DNA from: an uncultured bacterium
Lineage (GTDB): Bacteria > Verrucomicrobiota > Kiritimatiellia > CAIVKH01
Assembly (NCBI GenBank): GCA_903906425.1
Contig: CAIVKH010000279.1
Span: 1 to 64,000, forward strand
Direction of reading: 5' to 3'
Length of the DNA stretch: 64,000 bases
Of this stretch, positions 7,136-14,880 are shown in pieces (the first letter of the stretch is position 1; every line of letters begins with the position of its first letter). Both the position numbers and the translations under genes were made by a program. The notes beneath the pieces are model-generated. The model had not been told where the DNA came from, did not search any database, and was given only the letters and a program-made list of their open reading frames with translations.

Positions 7136-9367
7136 TCAGTCCGTTGATGCGCCTTCGTGGCCGAATGCGTGATTAAGCATCTCAAGCGTTCGCTCGCGCA
7201 CGGCGCGGGCGAATTCGAATTCGGCATCGGATTTCGCTTCCAGTATCCGGTAGCCCGCGCGCTGGCGAAGCTCTTTCGTGATAAAACGAAAATCGCCGAT
7301 GGCGTGATCCTGGCTGCCGCCGATGGTTCGCGTGTCGCGGCCGATCTGTTTGGCGATTTCGGCTTTGTTCGTTTCGGAGCCGTCGATCAGCGTGACGACT
7401 TTTGCGATCAGTTTCTTTGCGGCTTCGGGATTTCGCTCGGCGAGTTTGAGTGCGTCGCTACGTTTCTCGAACTTGGCGAGCACGCCGGAGAATTCGTCAG
7501 CGAGCGATGCGAGCTGCGGCTGTGAGGCTTTCTGCTGCGCGATGAAGTCGCCGGTCTTCTTCCGCCACGCCTGATACTCGTCAATCCGGCTACGGATGCC
7601 GAGGACGAAGTTGTCCATCGCGTCGAGTCGTTCGAGTAGGAACTTATTCTTCGCCTTTTCCTCGCTGTCGCTGAAGACGCCCTCGTATTCCGCTGTGACG
7701 GCGCAGGTCGCCGGATAGCGGTCGCGCTGCACGCGGTTGATGACGAGAACATCCAGGAGCTTCTCCTGCGGTGATCCGGCGAGCGCTTCGCGTAAGACAT
7801 CAAATACGCCCCACGCCTTCGGAGGACTGCCGCTCGCCTTTTGAAACGGATAAACGATTGCGAAATCATCGCCGCGATATTTCAAGCCTTCCGGCTCTTC
7901 AAATTTTGTCCGGCGCAGGAATGCGCTGCTGCCGTCAATGCAAACTGGATAGGCGAATGTTCCGCGCGCCGATGTCCAAACGGTCCGCGTCTTCGGCTTG
8001 TTGAAGCTCACGCCGAAACTGTCCCAATCGCTTTCCGATCGCCGGACCGGCATTTTCCAGGAATCAATCAATCCGTCTTCGCGCCGGAAATCCGTTCGCC
8101 AGAGCGCGCGGAAAGGAATCTGCCAATCCAGTTTCGTGTCTTTCACCGGATCGAGTTCGGCGATCTTCTTGCGGCACCAAATGGAAGGCGCGGACAGAAC
8201 CGCGACCGTGACGGTCGAAGCTTTCGGACATCCAATTTCCGCCGCCGCAATCGCTCCGTTCTCACGCGCAAGCCGCGCGGACTGCGCTGTGGAACGCCAC
8301 GCGGCGACGGCGATGGAATTGCCCTCGTCGCCGAGCAACGCCACCAAGTTCTCGGCGGGCAAATGCAGATTTGATTGATGAATCGCGCCGGGATCTACGA
8401 CGAGGTCGCCGGCAAAAAGGTCCGGCACGATGGCGTAGCGGCTGCGGCTTTCAACGAGCAGACTCTCCATGCCATCGCCGGCGGTCACCTCAATGAAAGG
8501 CTTGTTCTTTCGGATCGCAAAACGCGTGATGATCTTCCTGCCAGCCGCACTGGCTGACTGCACTTCAACCAAGACTTTCGCCGCAGTGTTTTCAATCACG
8601 GTGAATGCGGTGATTGTCTTTGCAGCATCGTCTTTGCGGGCGATGGGCACGAGTGCCGGGCCCTTGGTTGCCGGACATTGCACTTCCGCAGTGCGTGCGC
8701 CTTTGCGAGCAGTCAGCGCGAGATAGTTGTTGCTGACAAGAAGCGCATCGGCGGTTTGCATCAGATGGACGCCGGTGGCCGCATCGTCTTCGCGGGCCAG
8801 TTTCTCGAACGGGACAAATTCGCCTTCGCATAGACGGAACATGTCGGCGCGGAACTCGCAGTTGGGCTGTTCACAACTGATGTAGGCGAACCAGCCCTGC
8901 GGGAAATCCTTCTCCAGGGTGAATGTCGTATGCAGTTCGGTCCACTTGTCCGGCGTGATGGTGAACGGTCCGCCCTTCGCGGCGCGGTCGTACGGTTTTG
9001 CGCAGCGTTCGATCTGGAGACTGACGGTCACCGGTTTGCCGACGGATTTTGCGAGGATGGAGAACGAGTAGGTCTTGCCCTTCGTTCCGGCTGCCACCGT
9101 CTGTCCGAATTGTACGCCCCAGTCGGCAACGCGGCCGATGTGAACCAACGCACTCCGTTCGCCCTCGGCGGCGTCTGTGCGATCAACGTGAAATTCTGCC
9201 TCCGTATTTCCGCCCCGGTCCAACTTCCACTCATCGCTGCCGGGGCCGACGATCTCGAAACCGGCATTCGAAAACTTGTTTTCCTGCGCCTCTGCGAATG
9301 CCGGCGCAAGCGGGACGACGGCAAATGCGATGCCGATGAAAAGACGCAACAGATCATTTCGTTTCAT
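7136..9367 (-). CDS. Large exported protein with N-terminal carbohydrate-binding-like domain
   Basis: 743 residues with a signal peptide ending near AFA. Residues about 30-170 (NAGFEIVGPG..., WGVQFGQTV, FTITPDKWTELHTTFTL) look like a CBM_4_9-type jelly-roll domain that binds polysaccharide. The remainder contains long beta-rich segments and a C-terminal helical part with QAWRKKTGDF and repeated Lys/Glu/Ala, and I cannot assign a catalytic family. It is co-directional with the sulfatase (gap 17 bp) and the SUMF1 protein (gap 2 bp), which suggests polysaccharide breakdown at the surface. Confidence 0.7.
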   Translation of the reverse strand: MKRNDLLRLFIGIAFAVVPLAPAFAEAQENKFSNAGFEIVGPGSDEWKLDRGGNTEAEFHVDRTDAAEGERSALVHIGRVADWGVQFGQTVAAGTKGKTYSFSILAKSVGKPVTVSLQIERCAKPYDRAAKGGPFTITPDKWTELHTTFTLEKDFPQGWFAYISCEQPNCEFRADMFRLCEGEFVPFEKLAREDDAATGVHLMQTADALLVSNNYLALTARKGARTAEVQCPATKGPALVPIARKDDAAKTITAFTVIENTAAKVLVEVQSASAAGRKIITRFAIRKNKPFIEVTAGDGMESLLVESRSRYAIVPDLFAGDLVVDPGAIHQSNLHLPAENLVALLGDEGNSIAVAAWRSTAQSARLARENGAIAAAEIGCPKASTVTVAVLSAPSIWCRKKIAELDPVKDTKLDWQIPFRALWRTDFRREDGLIDSWKMPVRRSESDWDSFGVSFNKPKTRTVWTSARGTFAYPVCIDGSSAFLRRTKFEEPEGLKYRGDDFAIVYPFQKASGSPPKAWGVFDVLREALAGSPQEKLLDVLVINRVQRDRYPATCAVTAEYEGVFSDSEEKAKNKFLLERLDAMDNFVLGIRSRIDEYQAWRKKTGDFIAQQKASQPQLASLADEFSGVLAKFEKRSDALKLAERNPEAAKKLIAKVVTLIDGSETNKAEIAKQIGRDTRTIGGSQDHAIGDFRFITKELRQRAGYRILEAKSDAEFEFARAVRERTLEMLNHAFGHEGASTD

Positions 9368-9384
9368 TTCTCGTCGCCTCGTTT

Positions 9385-10812
9385 TCAGGGTGAATATGGG
9401 ACTGTTCCGGTGGCATCAACGCGATAGCCCCACTTCGCAAGGTATTCATCGCCCGGCCGGAATTCATCGCCGCGATCTTTCAGTTTTTGTTTCAGCTTCA
9501 CGTCGAGTTCGGATTGCAGCGCGGCGGACTCCGGCTTGTTCGCGAGGTTGTTCGTCTGAAAAGGATCGGCCTGGTTGTCGAAAAGCAGCCACGGGCCGGT
9601 GAGGTCGCGGACAAACGTGTATCGCGTCGTGCGGATGCCGCGATATTCCCTGCCGCCGTTCTTTCGCGTCCACTGGCCGAACGGCGCGATGCACTCGATC
9701 ACCACGCAATCGTCGCCGGGATTTTTTCCGCCGCGGATGTGGGCGCTGAAATCGAGACCTTGAACGCTTTTCGGAATTGCGACACCGGCGAGGCCGAGGA
9801 CGGTCGGCATGAAATCCTCGGAGCTGATGACCGTGTCGAGTTTGCGCGCTTCGATGCCCGCGCCGCTGACGAGCAGCGGCACGCGGATGCTTTCGTCGTA
9901 CGGCTGCTGCTTGTTGCGCCCGCCGTGCGAACCGAGCAGGTCGCCGTGATCGGACGTGAAAATGAAAATCGTGTTTGTTTCGAGGCCGGCGCCGCGAATC
10001 GCCGCGCGCAGATTGCCGATGCAGTCGTCGAGCGCGGAGCAGTGCGCGTAATAGCCCGACATCATTTTCTGCGCCGCCTCGCGCATTTCGGGCGGGACAT
10101 TCTCGCGGACCTTCAACGAGGCGGGCGGATACATCGCGCGATATTTTTCCGGCGCGGTCTGATAGGGATCGTGCGGCGGCCCCCACGCGAGCACCAGGAA
10201 GAACGGCTTCGCGGACTTCGCGCGGCCGTCCAGAAACTTCTTCGCGTCGTCCGTCTGCGCGATCGCGTCGTAGCCGGTCCACAGCTTCTTTTCGGGATCG
10301 TCGCCGTCGTAATAAAACGAGTGGTTATAATCGTGCGTGCATTCGAGAACCTTCCAGTAATCGAATCCCTGCCGCCGCTCGCGCGGGATGAAGCTCGACC
10401 GCCCGTGGCCATCAACGTGCCACTTGCCAATGTAGCCCGTCTCGTATCCGGCATCGCGCAGCACCTTCGCGACCGTCACCGAATCGGGCGCGAGCGGCAC
10501 GTCGTTCATGAAGACGCCGTGCGTGAGCGCGCGCTGGCCGGTCAGCATCGTCGCGCGCGTCGGGCAGCAGACGGGCAGCGCCGAAATCGCGTTCGCAAAA
10601 TTCACGCTGCACTTCGCGAGCGCGTCCATGTTCGGCGTCTTCACGTTCGGATCGCCCGCAAACCCGAACGCCTGCGCGCGCCACTGGTCCGCGATGACGA
10701 CGACGATGTTGGGCGGCGCGGCCGGTGGCGCGGCATCGCACATTTCCAATGATTGGAAAAGTGCGGAAGCCAAAATTCCAATGATTGGAAAAAGGCGGAA
10801 GGCACATTTCAT
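9385..10812 (-). CDS. Sulfatase (alkaline-phosphatase superfamily), signal peptide encoded by repeats
   Basis: 475 residues. PPNIVVVIADQWR supplies the first metal-binding segment. CCPTRATMLTG gives the CxPxR sulfatase signature, with Cys82 as the residue to be converted to formylglycine. GYIGKWH, TSDHGDLLGSHG and the length fit a type I arylsulfatase-like enzyme. Starting at 10812, the hydrophobic part of the signal sequence (LFPIIGILASALF) is read straight through the palindrome pair at 10744-10790. Starting instead at the Met at 10743 would remove the repeats but also all export signal. I favour 10812. The neighbouring SUMF1 protein lacks a key cysteine, so activation may need another enzyme. 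Confidence 0.9.
   Translation of the reverse strand: MKCAFRLFPIIGILASALFQSLEMCDAAPPAAPPNIVVVIADQWRAQAFGFAGDPNVKTPNMDALAKCSVNFANAISALPVCCPTRATMLTGQRALTHGVFMNDVPLAPDSVTVAKVLRDAGYETGYIGKWHVDGHGRSSFIPRERRQGFDYWKVLECTHDYNHSFYYDGDDPEKKLWTGYDAIAQTDDAKKFLDGRAKSAKPFFLVLAWGPPHDPYQTAPEKYRAMYPPASLKVRENVPPEMREAAQKMMSGYYAHCSALDDCIGNLRAAIRGAGLETNTIFIFTSDHGDLLGSHGGRNKQQPYDESIRVPLLVSGAGIEARKLDTVISSEDFMPTVLGLAGVAIPKSVQGLDFSAHIRGGKNPGDDCVVIECIAPFGQWTRKNGGREYRGIRTTRYTFVRDLTGPWLLFDNQADPFQTNNLANKPESAALQSELDVKLKQKLKDRGDEFRPGDEYLAKWGYRVDATGTVPYSP
10744..10790. repeat. Palindrome pair, 32-bp step, inside the sulfatase leader
   Basis: Two perfect copies at 10744 and 10776. They overlap the 5' coding region of the sulfatase if translation starts at 10812. 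Each copy is read in a different frame because 32 is not a multiple of three. Confidence 0.9.
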
Positions 10813-10878
10813 GGCCGGAGAATCGCACGCGGGATCATTGCTGGCAAGCAGACGGCCACCGGCATTTTTGCGGCGCGA

Positions 10879-11616
10879 TCAGGGCTGCGTCTGGACGGCC
10901 CGGTAAAACAATATGGAGGTCCCGGACGAGCCGCCGCTCACCGACAGGTTTGTCGTCGGAGAGCTGGCGACGAAGTTTGTCACGAGTTTCCAGTTGCCGG
11001 AAATTGGATCGCTCGTCTGCATCAACGCCGTCGTCCCGCCCACTTTCAAATTCGTCAGCTTGATCGTCGGCGAAATGCCGGCGGACAAAACTTCGACGAA
11101 GGGGCCGGGGTCAGGCGGCTGGACCGGAACGAACACCTGGAGCGAATTGAACGGCACGGGGCCACCGCCGCTGCCGGCCGCCAGCGCGGTGGCCGCGTCC
11201 ATGCTTGTGTTGGTGAAGACCGAGTAAATGAAAATGTAGGTGCCCTGCCCGGGCGCAAGATCAACGCCGGGATTGGTGATCGTCGTCACGTTGTCCGTGA
11301 TGGCCGCGGTCCAATGCTGCGGATGCGGAAGAAACTTGACGCGGTACACGCCCTGGTTGGTGCCGGCCGGATACGAGAATGAAACCAGGTTGTTGGCCGG
11401 AATATTGTTTGTGCTCGTGTTGACCAACTGGAATCCGATCTGCAATTCCGGGCCGGCCGAGTTGGTGTCAAACGATCCCGTTTCGCAACCGGTGCCCCAC
11501 AAATGGTTCGTCATGGCCGGATCGTCCGCCCGGGCCGATGGCAACGCACAAACCACGGCGGCCGTCACCAGCATCGCGCACAGTCTGCACAATTGTTCTG
11601 CCCCATTCATTCGCAT
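10879..11616 (-). CDS. Exported hypothetical protein, beta-rich
   Basis: 245 residues. The N-terminal LCAMLVTAAVVCALPSARA is a signal peptide with an Ala-x-Ala-type cleavage site. The mature region is Thr/Asn/Pro/Gly-rich and predicted beta-stranded, with a C-terminal TALMQTSDPISGNWKLVTNF...FYRAVQ segment. That tail resembles the short C-terminal strand motif common in Verrucomicrobia secreted proteins; the CotH protein at 20781 ends similarly in FYRAQLIP. I assign no activity. It is co-directional with the sulfatase, 66 bp upstream of it, and a palindrome pair lies upstream of its start. Confidence 0.65.
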   Translation of the reverse strand: MRMNGAEQLCRLCAMLVTAAVVCALPSARADDPAMTNHLWGTGCETGSFDTNSAGPELQIGFQLVNTSTNNIPANNLVSFSYPAGTNQGVYRVKFLPHPQHWTAAITDNVTTITNPGVDLAPGQGTYIFIYSVFTNTSMDAATALAAGSGGGPVPFNSLQVFVPVQPPDPGPFVEVLSAGISPTIKLTNLKVGGTTALMQTSDPISGNWKLVTNFVASSPTTNLSVSGGSSGTSILFYRAVQTQP

Positions 11617-11697
11617 CGCCGGAAGTTATCATTCCGCGGCCTCGATACAAGCGCGCGGCTTATCCCGTAAAATTGACCGGAGTCTTCTTGCGCGCTT

Positions 11698-11744
11698 TTC
11701 CAATCATTGGAAAAGCCCGCGCGCCGGAATTCCAACGATTGGAA
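11698..11744. repeat. Palindrome pair, 32-bp step
   Basis: Perfect copy at 11698 and one-mismatch copy at 11730 (TTCCAACGATTGGAA). It lies 81 bp upstream of the exported protein start and about 95 bp from 21-bp array 2. Confidence 0.9.
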
Positions 11745-11838
11745 AAAGACGAAAGCCGGTTTTTTATCTCCGCAGACTTGCCCGCTCCGCGCGTGCAGGC
11801 GAGCGGCGGCCATCGCCGCCCGGTTGACGCATCCAGAC

Positions 11839-12132
11839 GCTTCTCTTCTGGCAACTCACACCCGGCTTTCGAATGCAGACATTCGTCTTGCAGTCACCGC
11901 TACCAAACTTCTCCCCGCTGGCACCCGGCTTTCGAATGCCTGCAATGGACTGGCCGTCCCAGACGAACAGCTTTCCTCCCCTGACAGCCGGCTCATGGCA
12001 CCTGACATTTGTCATCTGACCATTTCATGCGGACTTCCGAGCGCTGACAGTGGACTTTTGAATACTGACATTCGACTCGCGGCCATCAGCAATGGACTTT
12101 GGGCCGCTGACGGTCGTCTCGTGAGCCCTGAA
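11839..12132. repeat. Degenerate tandem array, strict 21-bp period, about 14 units (array 2)
   Basis: From 11860 the units keep exact 21-bp register to 12132; one more unit precedes them. The core resembles nnnCGgCTTtcGaatgccGac, for example the units at 11860 and 11923, which share an almost identical ACCCGGCTTTCGAATGC. It is a different sequence from array 1 but has the same period. Shadow ORFs give seven-residue repeats. The region lies between two minus-strand genes. From 12133 to 12205 I see only AT-rich sequence next to the SseB-like stop. Confidence 0.85.
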
Positions 12133-12205
12133 AACATCAAAAAATGCCAAAAAACAGCAAAAAGCGACCCAATCGCGCACCTCGCGCACCGCATGAACCG
12201 GCCCG

Positions 12206-13045
12206 TCATCCGCCGGGAGAATCCTGGCCCGCTGGCGGCGCAACCGGCGGCACATAATCCGCCGCCACATAGAACGGCCGCGCGGCCGCAAACATGCTGG
12301 CGATATAAGCCGGATTGTCCTCCAGCGCGAAGCCGATATCCAGCTCCACCACCTGCCCGGTTGCAGCCTGGGCCGCCATGTTCAGCTCATGAAAGATCAC
12401 CTCATCCCGCGGGTCCATCAGCACCATCAGCGCATAAGTCTTCTTTTCGCCCGGCGGCTCCGGCGGCAGCCCGAAAATCCACGCCGCCCGGAAATTCGCG
12501 AACCTGCGCATCACCTCGAACGCCGCCTGCACGATGTCCGTCGGATATTCCGCCGGGTCCAGCAGCGAAAAACCCCGGCGCTGCACATTCTCCCCCGGCT
12601 TGCCCACGCTGTGCGGCTTGAACACCTTGCCCGACGCCAGGTCCCGCATCATGTCCGGCGGAATCGTGATCGAGCCGGTGCTGCATCCGAAATTTATGAT
12701 CGCGTGCCGGCCGCACCCGCCCAGAATTTCCAGCGCCTGCAGCGACGGCATCGAAGCCGCGATCAGTTCCCGGTCCGACTTCTTCGCCGCCCGCAGGTAC
12801 TCCTGCGCCCGGTCCACCGACGAATACAACAGCGCGCACTCCCCCACCTCCTGCCTGATCACCTGGAACGGCAGCTTGTCGCCATTCTTCAGCCCCAACT
12901 TCTGCCCCTCGATTTCCGGGTGATACCTCATCAGGAAAAAAATATCCCCCTGCGAAATCGCCCGGTAAAAATCCGGCATCACGCCCTTCTTCCGGCACAG
13001 CGCCATCACCGCCCGGTCCAGATCATTCACAACAAACTTGCTCAT
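12206..13045 (-). CDS. SseB-like protein
   Basis: 279 residues, cytoplasmic. I place the start at 13045 (MSKFVVNDLD), where GGAGACGG lies just upstream, rather than at the track start 13072. Residues about 5-110 (LDRAVMALCRKKGVMPDFYRAI through VYS-like strands) resemble the N-terminal domain of SseB. Residues about 165-260 (EYPTDIVQAAFEVMRRF..., AWIFGLPPEPPGEKKTYALMVLMD) resemble its C-terminal domain. SseB-type proteins have no settled biochemical role. The upstream gene at 13085 is on the same strand with a 39-bp gap, so the two are probably co-expressed. Confidence 0.7.
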   Translation of the reverse strand: MSKFVVNDLDRAVMALCRKKGVMPDFYRAISQGDIFFLMRYHPEIEGQKLGLKNGDKLPFQVIRQEVGECALLYSSVDRAQEYLRAAKKSDRELIAASMPSLQALEILGGCGRHAIINFGCSTGSITIPPDMMRDLASGKVFKPHSVGKPGENVQRRGFSLLDPAEYPTDIVQAAFEVMRRFANFRAAWIFGLPPEPPGEKKTYALMVLMDPRDEVIFHELNMAAQAATGQVVELDIGFALEDNPAYIASMFAAARPFYVAADYVPPVAPPAGQDSPGG

Positions 13046-13084
13046 GTTCCGTCTCCATTCATTACCAATCAACTGCCGTGAAGA

Positions 13085-14137
13085 TCAGACCGGCCCGCCC
13101 TCCGGCGGCAGGACGCGCCCGTCCGCAATCTCCTGCTCCGTGACATAGCACCAGCCCGTCGAGTGATAATTCCCGTTGAACGCCATGCGCCAGCCCGTCC
13201 TGAAATTCTTCCCCGTCTTTCCGACGAGTTGCCGGGCCACACGGTCCCAGCCGGCGCGGCTCGCCTGCGGACTCGTCTCCAGTTGCGGAATCGCCGCCGG
13301 AATCTTCTGCCTCCAGATCGCGACGACTTCCTTCTGCGGAAAGAAATCCTGGAAGTTGTAATGCACACGCTGCGGAAAATGGCGGCCATAGTGCGAATCC
13401 AGAACCCGCGCCGGCTCCACCGGCTCCAGCGCATGGATTTCATTCACCGTCAGCACCGTCGTGAAAAAGAAGTCCGTCTCCGATTCATCGAACGCCAGCG
13501 CCGCGATGGTTCTTTTGGGTTTATCCGTTGCTTCATCCAGCGGTCCGTCGTGCCAGACCATCAGCGCGCTGTCCCGCGAATTCACCCGCATCACATAGCC
13601 CGACGAATTCTGCATGAACCCCAGCAGGCTCGTCATCGGCGTGCGCTCCAGCTTCGCCACCCGCTCCCGGTAGCGCTCCAGAAAATGCGTCGAAAGCCCC
13701 ACGCGCTTGCCCGAAATATGCACATCCGGAAAAAACGCCCCGTTCGCAAAATAGCGGAACCGGTGGCAGATGCCCATCGGGTGCGGCTCGGCGATCCTCT
13801 GCACCACCGCAACGCGCGCAACCATGTCGCGCTGCAACACCGAATGCAGAATCAGCCCGTCCTGCCGGAACACATTCACCAGATCGCAAAACCGCAGCGT
13901 CAGCTTCCAGAGCGTGTACTTCCGCTGGTCATCCGCCCGGTGATCCGTCTTCGCATAGAACGCCGGAATCCCCTCAAAGAACTCCCGCTCCACCGCCTTG
14001 AGAATTTTCGGCAGTTGCTCCGTATGCGGAAACAGCCGCGTGCCGTCCTTCGCGATCTCCTCCACCAGCACGAAATCATCGTGCAGATATTTCAGCTTCG
14101 ACTCGCGAACGAGAGTATGCCTGTCCAGGGGGTTCAT
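13085..14137 (-). CDS. Hypothetical protein, 350 residues
   Basis: I do not recognise this family. The protein lacks a signal peptide and membrane segments. It is rich in aromatic, Arg and His residues, with blocks such as FCDLVNVFRQDG, STHFLERYRERV and TGWRMAFNGNYHSTGW. The ordered polar/hydrophobic alternation suggests a folded cytoplasmic protein with alpha/beta content. It precedes the SseB-like gene by 39 bp on the same strand and is separated from the low-GC HNH gene by about 110 bp with no obvious feature. Confidence 0.6.
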   Translation of the reverse strand: MNPLDRHTLVRESKLKYLHDDFVLVEEIAKDGTRLFPHTEQLPKILKAVEREFFEGIPAFYAKTDHRADDQRKYTLWKLTLRFCDLVNVFRQDGLILHSVLQRDMVARVAVVQRIAEPHPMGICHRFRYFANGAFFPDVHISGKRVGLSTHFLERYRERVAKLERTPMTSLLGFMQNSSGYVMRVNSRDSALMVWHDGPLDEATDKPKRTIAALAFDESETDFFFTTVLTVNEIHALEPVEPARVLDSHYGRHFPQRVHYNFQDFFPQKEVVAIWRQKIPAAIPQLETSPQASRAGWDRVARQLVGKTGKNFRTGWRMAFNGNYHSTGWCYVTEQEIADGRVLPPEGGPV

Positions 14138-14247
14138 GGCCTCACTGTGCTATTTCTTCACCCATGCCTTCATCTTCGCAATTACGCGGCTCCGCAGACG
14201 CCTCAAATGGCCTTTCACAAACCGACAGCTTGGCGCAGCTTTCGCAA

Positions 14248-14880
14248 TTATTCATAGAATTCAGGCCGCGGCTTTCGACAGAACCATGATTCGACGATGC
14301 CTTCGATGCGCATATTGCGCTCGGGTTGAGGACGGACATTCGCGAGATCGGGCAGATCGTCTGGCAGGCCCATCCATGTCAGAAATAATCTTCTGTCATG
14401 TTTCTGATGCGAACGAATCGAGAGGATGAATAGTTTGCGCATTCCTGTGATCTTCTTCTGATCGAGTCCCAGCTCGTCAATCAGACGGATGCCATCATCA
14501 TTATGCGCCACGATCTCTCCGATGTTCGCTCCAGTCATCAAAACTTCCATGCATGCGCCATAGGCCAGGTCTTCGGGTGTGGGCAGCCGCTTGGCTCCCT
14601 TGCGGTGATTGCAGTTGCTACAGGCGTAAACAAGGTTCGTATATTCGCGACAAAGAGCGGGAGCGATGCTCTGAGGAACCAGATGGTCGAGCTGATAATC
14701 GTTGAGTTGAAAGCACCACTGTTCCCGTTTCAGACAATAGACACATCGGAAATCGAATTCATCGCGCAACCAGGGACGATGGTGCGAATATTTTGAATAG
14801 CCTTGGGGACCGTGCCTGCGAACCAGTGCCGTTTGCGGATAACGGAAGGGCGCAGCAAAGATCACGGCTCTGTCTCCCAC
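14248..14880 (-). CDS. HNH endonuclease paired with N6-adenine methylase
   Basis: 210 residues. The zinc-stabilised HNH (beta-beta-alpha metal) core is visible as CVYC at residues 46-49, LDHLVP with the catalytic-type His66, Asn82, and CSNCN at 87-91. The rest is helical and unassigned. It overlaps the methylase stop by 19 bp and uses a GTG start at 14880; a second GTG lies 15 bp further in. The coupling implies translation together with the methylase and a restriction-modification-like role. Base composition is lower in GC than the flanks, as for the methylase, which suggests transfer as a unit. Confidence 0.85.
   Translation of the reverse strand: MGDRAVIFAAPFRYPQTALVRRHGPQGYSKYSHHRPWLRDEFDFRCVYCLKREQWCFQLNDYQLDHLVPQSIAPALCREYTNLVYACSNCNHRKGAKRLPTPEDLAYGACMEVLMTGANIGEIVAHNDDGIRLIDELGLDQKKITGMRKLFILSIRSHQKHDRRLFLTWMGLPDDLPDLANVRPQPERNMRIEGIVESWFCRKPRPEFYE

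Noticed and set aside
11707-12621. ORF 11707-12621 plus with heptad repeats
   Set aside because: It starts in a palindrome copy, runs through array 2 and then antisense through the SseB-like gene, so it is a shadow.
14138-14247. Possible short 21-bp array in the gap after the HNH gene
   Set aside because: A GGC triplet recurs at about 21-bp steps, but over only three or four units and with slippage, which is too little to support.
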